NCBI RefSeq assembly: GCF_001705235.1
Contig: NZ_MCGV01000001.1
Location: 2,666,001-2,730,000, forward strand
Source of the DNA: Clostridium pasteurianum
GTDB lineage: Bacteria; Bacillota; Clostridia; Clostridiales; Clostridiaceae
Reading direction: 5' to 3'
DNA: 64,000 bases
The translations under genes and the position numbers were made by a program. Below the pieces are notes generated by a model that was not told where the DNA came from, did not search any database, and saw only the letters and a program-made list of their open reading frames with translations. Shown here piece after piece: positions 62,124 to 64,000 of the stretch (position 1 is its first letter; each line of letters opens with the position of its first letter).

Positions 62124-63161
62124 TTATCTATTTTTTATATAGAAACAAATACATTGTACCATAAATATTATACTTATGAATCCGAAGGCTGGATATAGAA
62201 ATGTTATTAAATTTTTAAAGCCTATTTGAGATACGGGAATAACTATTATTGACATCAAAATTGTTGACTTAATATAAGAAAGATTAAATGTGCTTTCAAG
62301 GGCTTTTCCTATACTGTATATGTCTGAAACCTCAGTTGAGAGCATTTCACACCATATTATTAGAAGCAGGGCAAATTGTATTGATTTGCTTAAACTGCTT
62401 GCCACGTAAAGCAAAGGTATTTCATATTTAAATATAAATGGGATATTTGAAATAAGTAAAAAATTTATCATAGCAGAAATAACTGTTAGTACGATTGAAC
62501 CTATAAATACACCTAAAAATAAATTTTTAAAGCTTATGTTGTTTTCAGAACTTAAGGGTACAAGAACTCCTGAGCAGCATAATATGTTAAAACCTCCATA
62601 CAATATACTTGATAATATATAGGAGCCTTTTTTTATGGGAACAGGGTTGTACAAAAAATTTCTTGGGAGCATCAGATAAAGTGTAAATGTAGTTACTATA
62701 GTTAAAATAAGCATGGGAACTATAACTGAATTTATTTTTATTAACCCATCGGTGTTTTTGAGAGTTATTATTAAGGATACTAAAAGTGTAAACATAATTC
62801 CAAGCCATTTGGGAATATTAAAGTACTGATTAAAAAGAGCCCCACTTCCAGCTAAAATAATTGAACAGCTGCTTATCATAAAAAAGCTAGTCATAATATT
62901 TATTATTTTTCCTAAAACTCCAGGGCTTGTTAGGGAGATTATATCTTTATAAGAATGAAGATTAAACTTCATACTCAGTTTTATTATTATAAATCCAATT
63001 GTTATGTATATTATGGCGCAAAATATTAAACCTAAAAAACTCTTGTAACCATAAGATGAAAAAAACTGAAATATTTCCTGACCGGAGGCTAAACCAGCGC
63101 CAACTACTGTACCTATAAAAATCCCCGCAACGGTAGAGATAATTTTAAAATTTTTTTTCAT
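62124..63161 (-). CDS. YkvI-like membrane transporter
   Basis: About 345 residues from ATG 63161 (7 nt after AAGGAGG; the ATG at 63179 overlaps the site). Ten or so helices. TM1 TVAGIFIGTVVGAGLASGQEIFQFF has the glycine-rich unwound helix typical of LeuT-fold amino-acid transporters, and SLSKSIQFALLLIIWCEMLSTEVSD is characteristic of the YkvI family. Substrate unknown. First gene of a two-gene unit with the radical SAM protein. Confidence 0.75.
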   Translation of the reverse strand: MKKNFKIISTVAGIFIGTVVGAGLASGQEIFQFFSSYGYKSFLGLIFCAIIYITIGFIIIKLSMKFNLHSYKDIISLTSPGVLGKIINIMTSFFMISSCSIILAGSGALFNQYFNIPKWLGIMFTLLVSLIITLKNTDGLIKINSVIVPMLILTIVTTFTLYLMLPRNFLYNPVPIKKGSYILSSILYGGFNILCCSGVLVPLSSENNISFKNLFLGVFIGSIVLTVISAMINFLLISNIPFIFKYEIPLLYVASSLSKSIQFALLLIIWCEMLSTEVSDIYSIGKALESTFNLSYIKSTILMSIIVIPVSQIGFKNLITFLYPAFGFISIIFMVQCICFYIKNR

Positions 63162-63302
63162 AAAATCCTCCTTACACATTTATGTACTGTTTTATATATA
63201 ATTAAAATTTTTTTATTATAGTACATTTTTATAAAAATAGTGATTATGTTTATGAATTTTGAGCAAACTATAATTACAAATGATATATTGGGGGAATTAC
63301 TC

Positions 63303-64000
63303 ATGAAAAAATTCTTCAGCTATATTTGTGTTTTTTTGCTTGTATTTACTATGGTGGGATGCAAGAAAAATAAAAAATTACAAAATATAAATGAGTTTAA
63401 AATTAATAGTGCAATTAAAACGGTTGAAGCATATATGAATAGCTATATGAGTAACGATACTTCAGCTATGAATCGTATGTATAGCAAAGGTCTTAAAAAG
63501 AAGGCTCAAAGTGTAAATACGCATTATCTTAAGGTGTCATCCTATAAGGTAATAAATACTCGAGAAATGGGAACTACAGCAGATATAGAAGTAAATGTTG
63601 TAAGTGCTGATGAACATTCACCCTATACCAGTGTAGATGATTATACTTTTAAGATTAAAAAGGATAAGGGAAAGTATGTTATAGATAAAATAGACAGCAG
63701 TTTGGATAAAGAAGTATTTCAATATAAAAGAAATTTAATGGTAAAGATTAAAGATGAAGCTAAGAGCAATATACTTATCAATTTGAGAGGTATACCGGAG
63801 TATGCTTTTTCTAAGAAAGATGATTTAAAAGTAGATAAGCTAAGAGTTTCTAAAGATACCTTTAGTTATTTAACCTTATCAAATTTTGGTGATACGGTCA
63901 TTATTTCTACAGCAGGTCCTAATCCATTTGTTGGTATATGTCAAATAACAGATCTTGAAGAGCAGGAAAGTGGCGGTCAAAACGGTTCTCAAAATCAAAG
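63303..64000 (+). CDS. Lipoprotein of unknown function (partial, 3' end off window)
   Basis: 232 codons visible, open to the end of the window. Signal peptide KKFFSYICVFLLVFTMVGCKK with lipobox MVGC. Mature part: AIKTVEAYMNSYMSNDTSAMNRMYSKGLK, a small NTF2-like region (about 40-130), then LTLSNFGDTVIISTAGPNPFVGICQI and a Gln/Gly-rich tail. GGGGGAA before ATG. Divergent from the YkvI gene. Confidence 0.7.
   Translation, partial: MKKFFSYICVFLLVFTMVGCKKNKKLQNINEFKINSAIKTVEAYMNSYMSNDTSAMNRMYSKGLKKKAQSVNTHYLKVSSYKVINTREMGTTADIEVNVVSADEHSPYTSVDDYTFKIKKDKGKYVIDKIDSSLDKEVFQYKRNLMVKIKDEAKSNILINLRGIPEYAFSKKDDLKVDKLRVSKDTFSYLTLSNFGDTVIISTAGPNPFVGICQITDLEEQESGGQNGSQNQ

Overview
The window looks like a stretch of chromosome from a low-GC, spore-forming anaerobic Clostridium, most likely Clostridium acetobutylicum or a very close relative. 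The indicators are AT-rich intergenic DNA, strong AGGAGG-type ribosome sites, spore germination genes (sleC, a Csp protease, gerW), a chemoreceptor with an O2-type H-NOX domain, an RRNPP quorum-sensing pair, and two surface proteins built from clostridial ChW (hydrophobic-with-conserved-W) repeats. The species assignment is inferred from gene content and was not checked against a database.

Layout. 1-3006: sufC-sufB-sufD Fe-S assembly operon (minus strand, sufD cut by the window edge). 3007-4023: a repeat-rich gap. 4024-7294: a GT39-like membrane glycosyltransferase, a small Cys-rich protein, and an RRNPP regulator with its short exported peptide. 7407-10777: an SdpI-like membrane protein, an ABC-type permease without an ATPase, and a YhfC/PrsW-like membrane protease. 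11200-16774: a GlnK/GlnL-like two-component system (minus) divergent from two paralogous APC amino-acid permeases. 17317-20605: GNAT, a previously hidden type I holin-like toxin, a metallo-beta-lactamase-fold protein, a zinc-ribbon membrane protein and DegV. 20732-25277: MarR with a textbook promoter/operator, followed by a heterodimeric ABC exporter. 25369-30749: two tandemly duplicated ChW/Big2/LRR surface proteins with a fragment of the exporter gene trapped between them. 30867-35085: TetR and the efflux operon it probably controls. 35176-37293: ECF sigma, anti-sigma, DUF2953 and GerW. 37346-46687: an unknown repeat protein, a DUF815 AAA ATPase, ogt, asnS, a secreted protein, GNAT, and the proline genes proB-proA and proC. 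47520-52867: HD-GYP protein, murI, small proteins, a Cro/CI-S24 regulator and a flavin/PLP-oxidase-fold protein. 53037-57917: a double-subtilisin Csp protease and pro-SleC, the spore cortex lysis pair. 58012-64000: H-NOX chemoreceptor, secreted C39-like protease, radical SAM protein, YkvI-like transporter and a lipoprotein cut by the window end.

The most unusual content is intergenic. About fourteen copies of a ~190-bp long-hairpin element (A) lie in the window, each paired with a small covarying hairpin (C). Arm sequences differ from locus to locus yet stay self-complementary, while the interior AACTC...TCARACA loop is conserved. In at least six places the arm runs into the last codons or stop codon of the neighbouring gene. 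A second hairpin family (B) is sometimes nested inside A. Two genes (tetR and proB) have a strong Shine-Dalgarno sequence separated from the AUG by a ~63-78 nt hairpin that, once folded, restores a 7-8 nt spacing.
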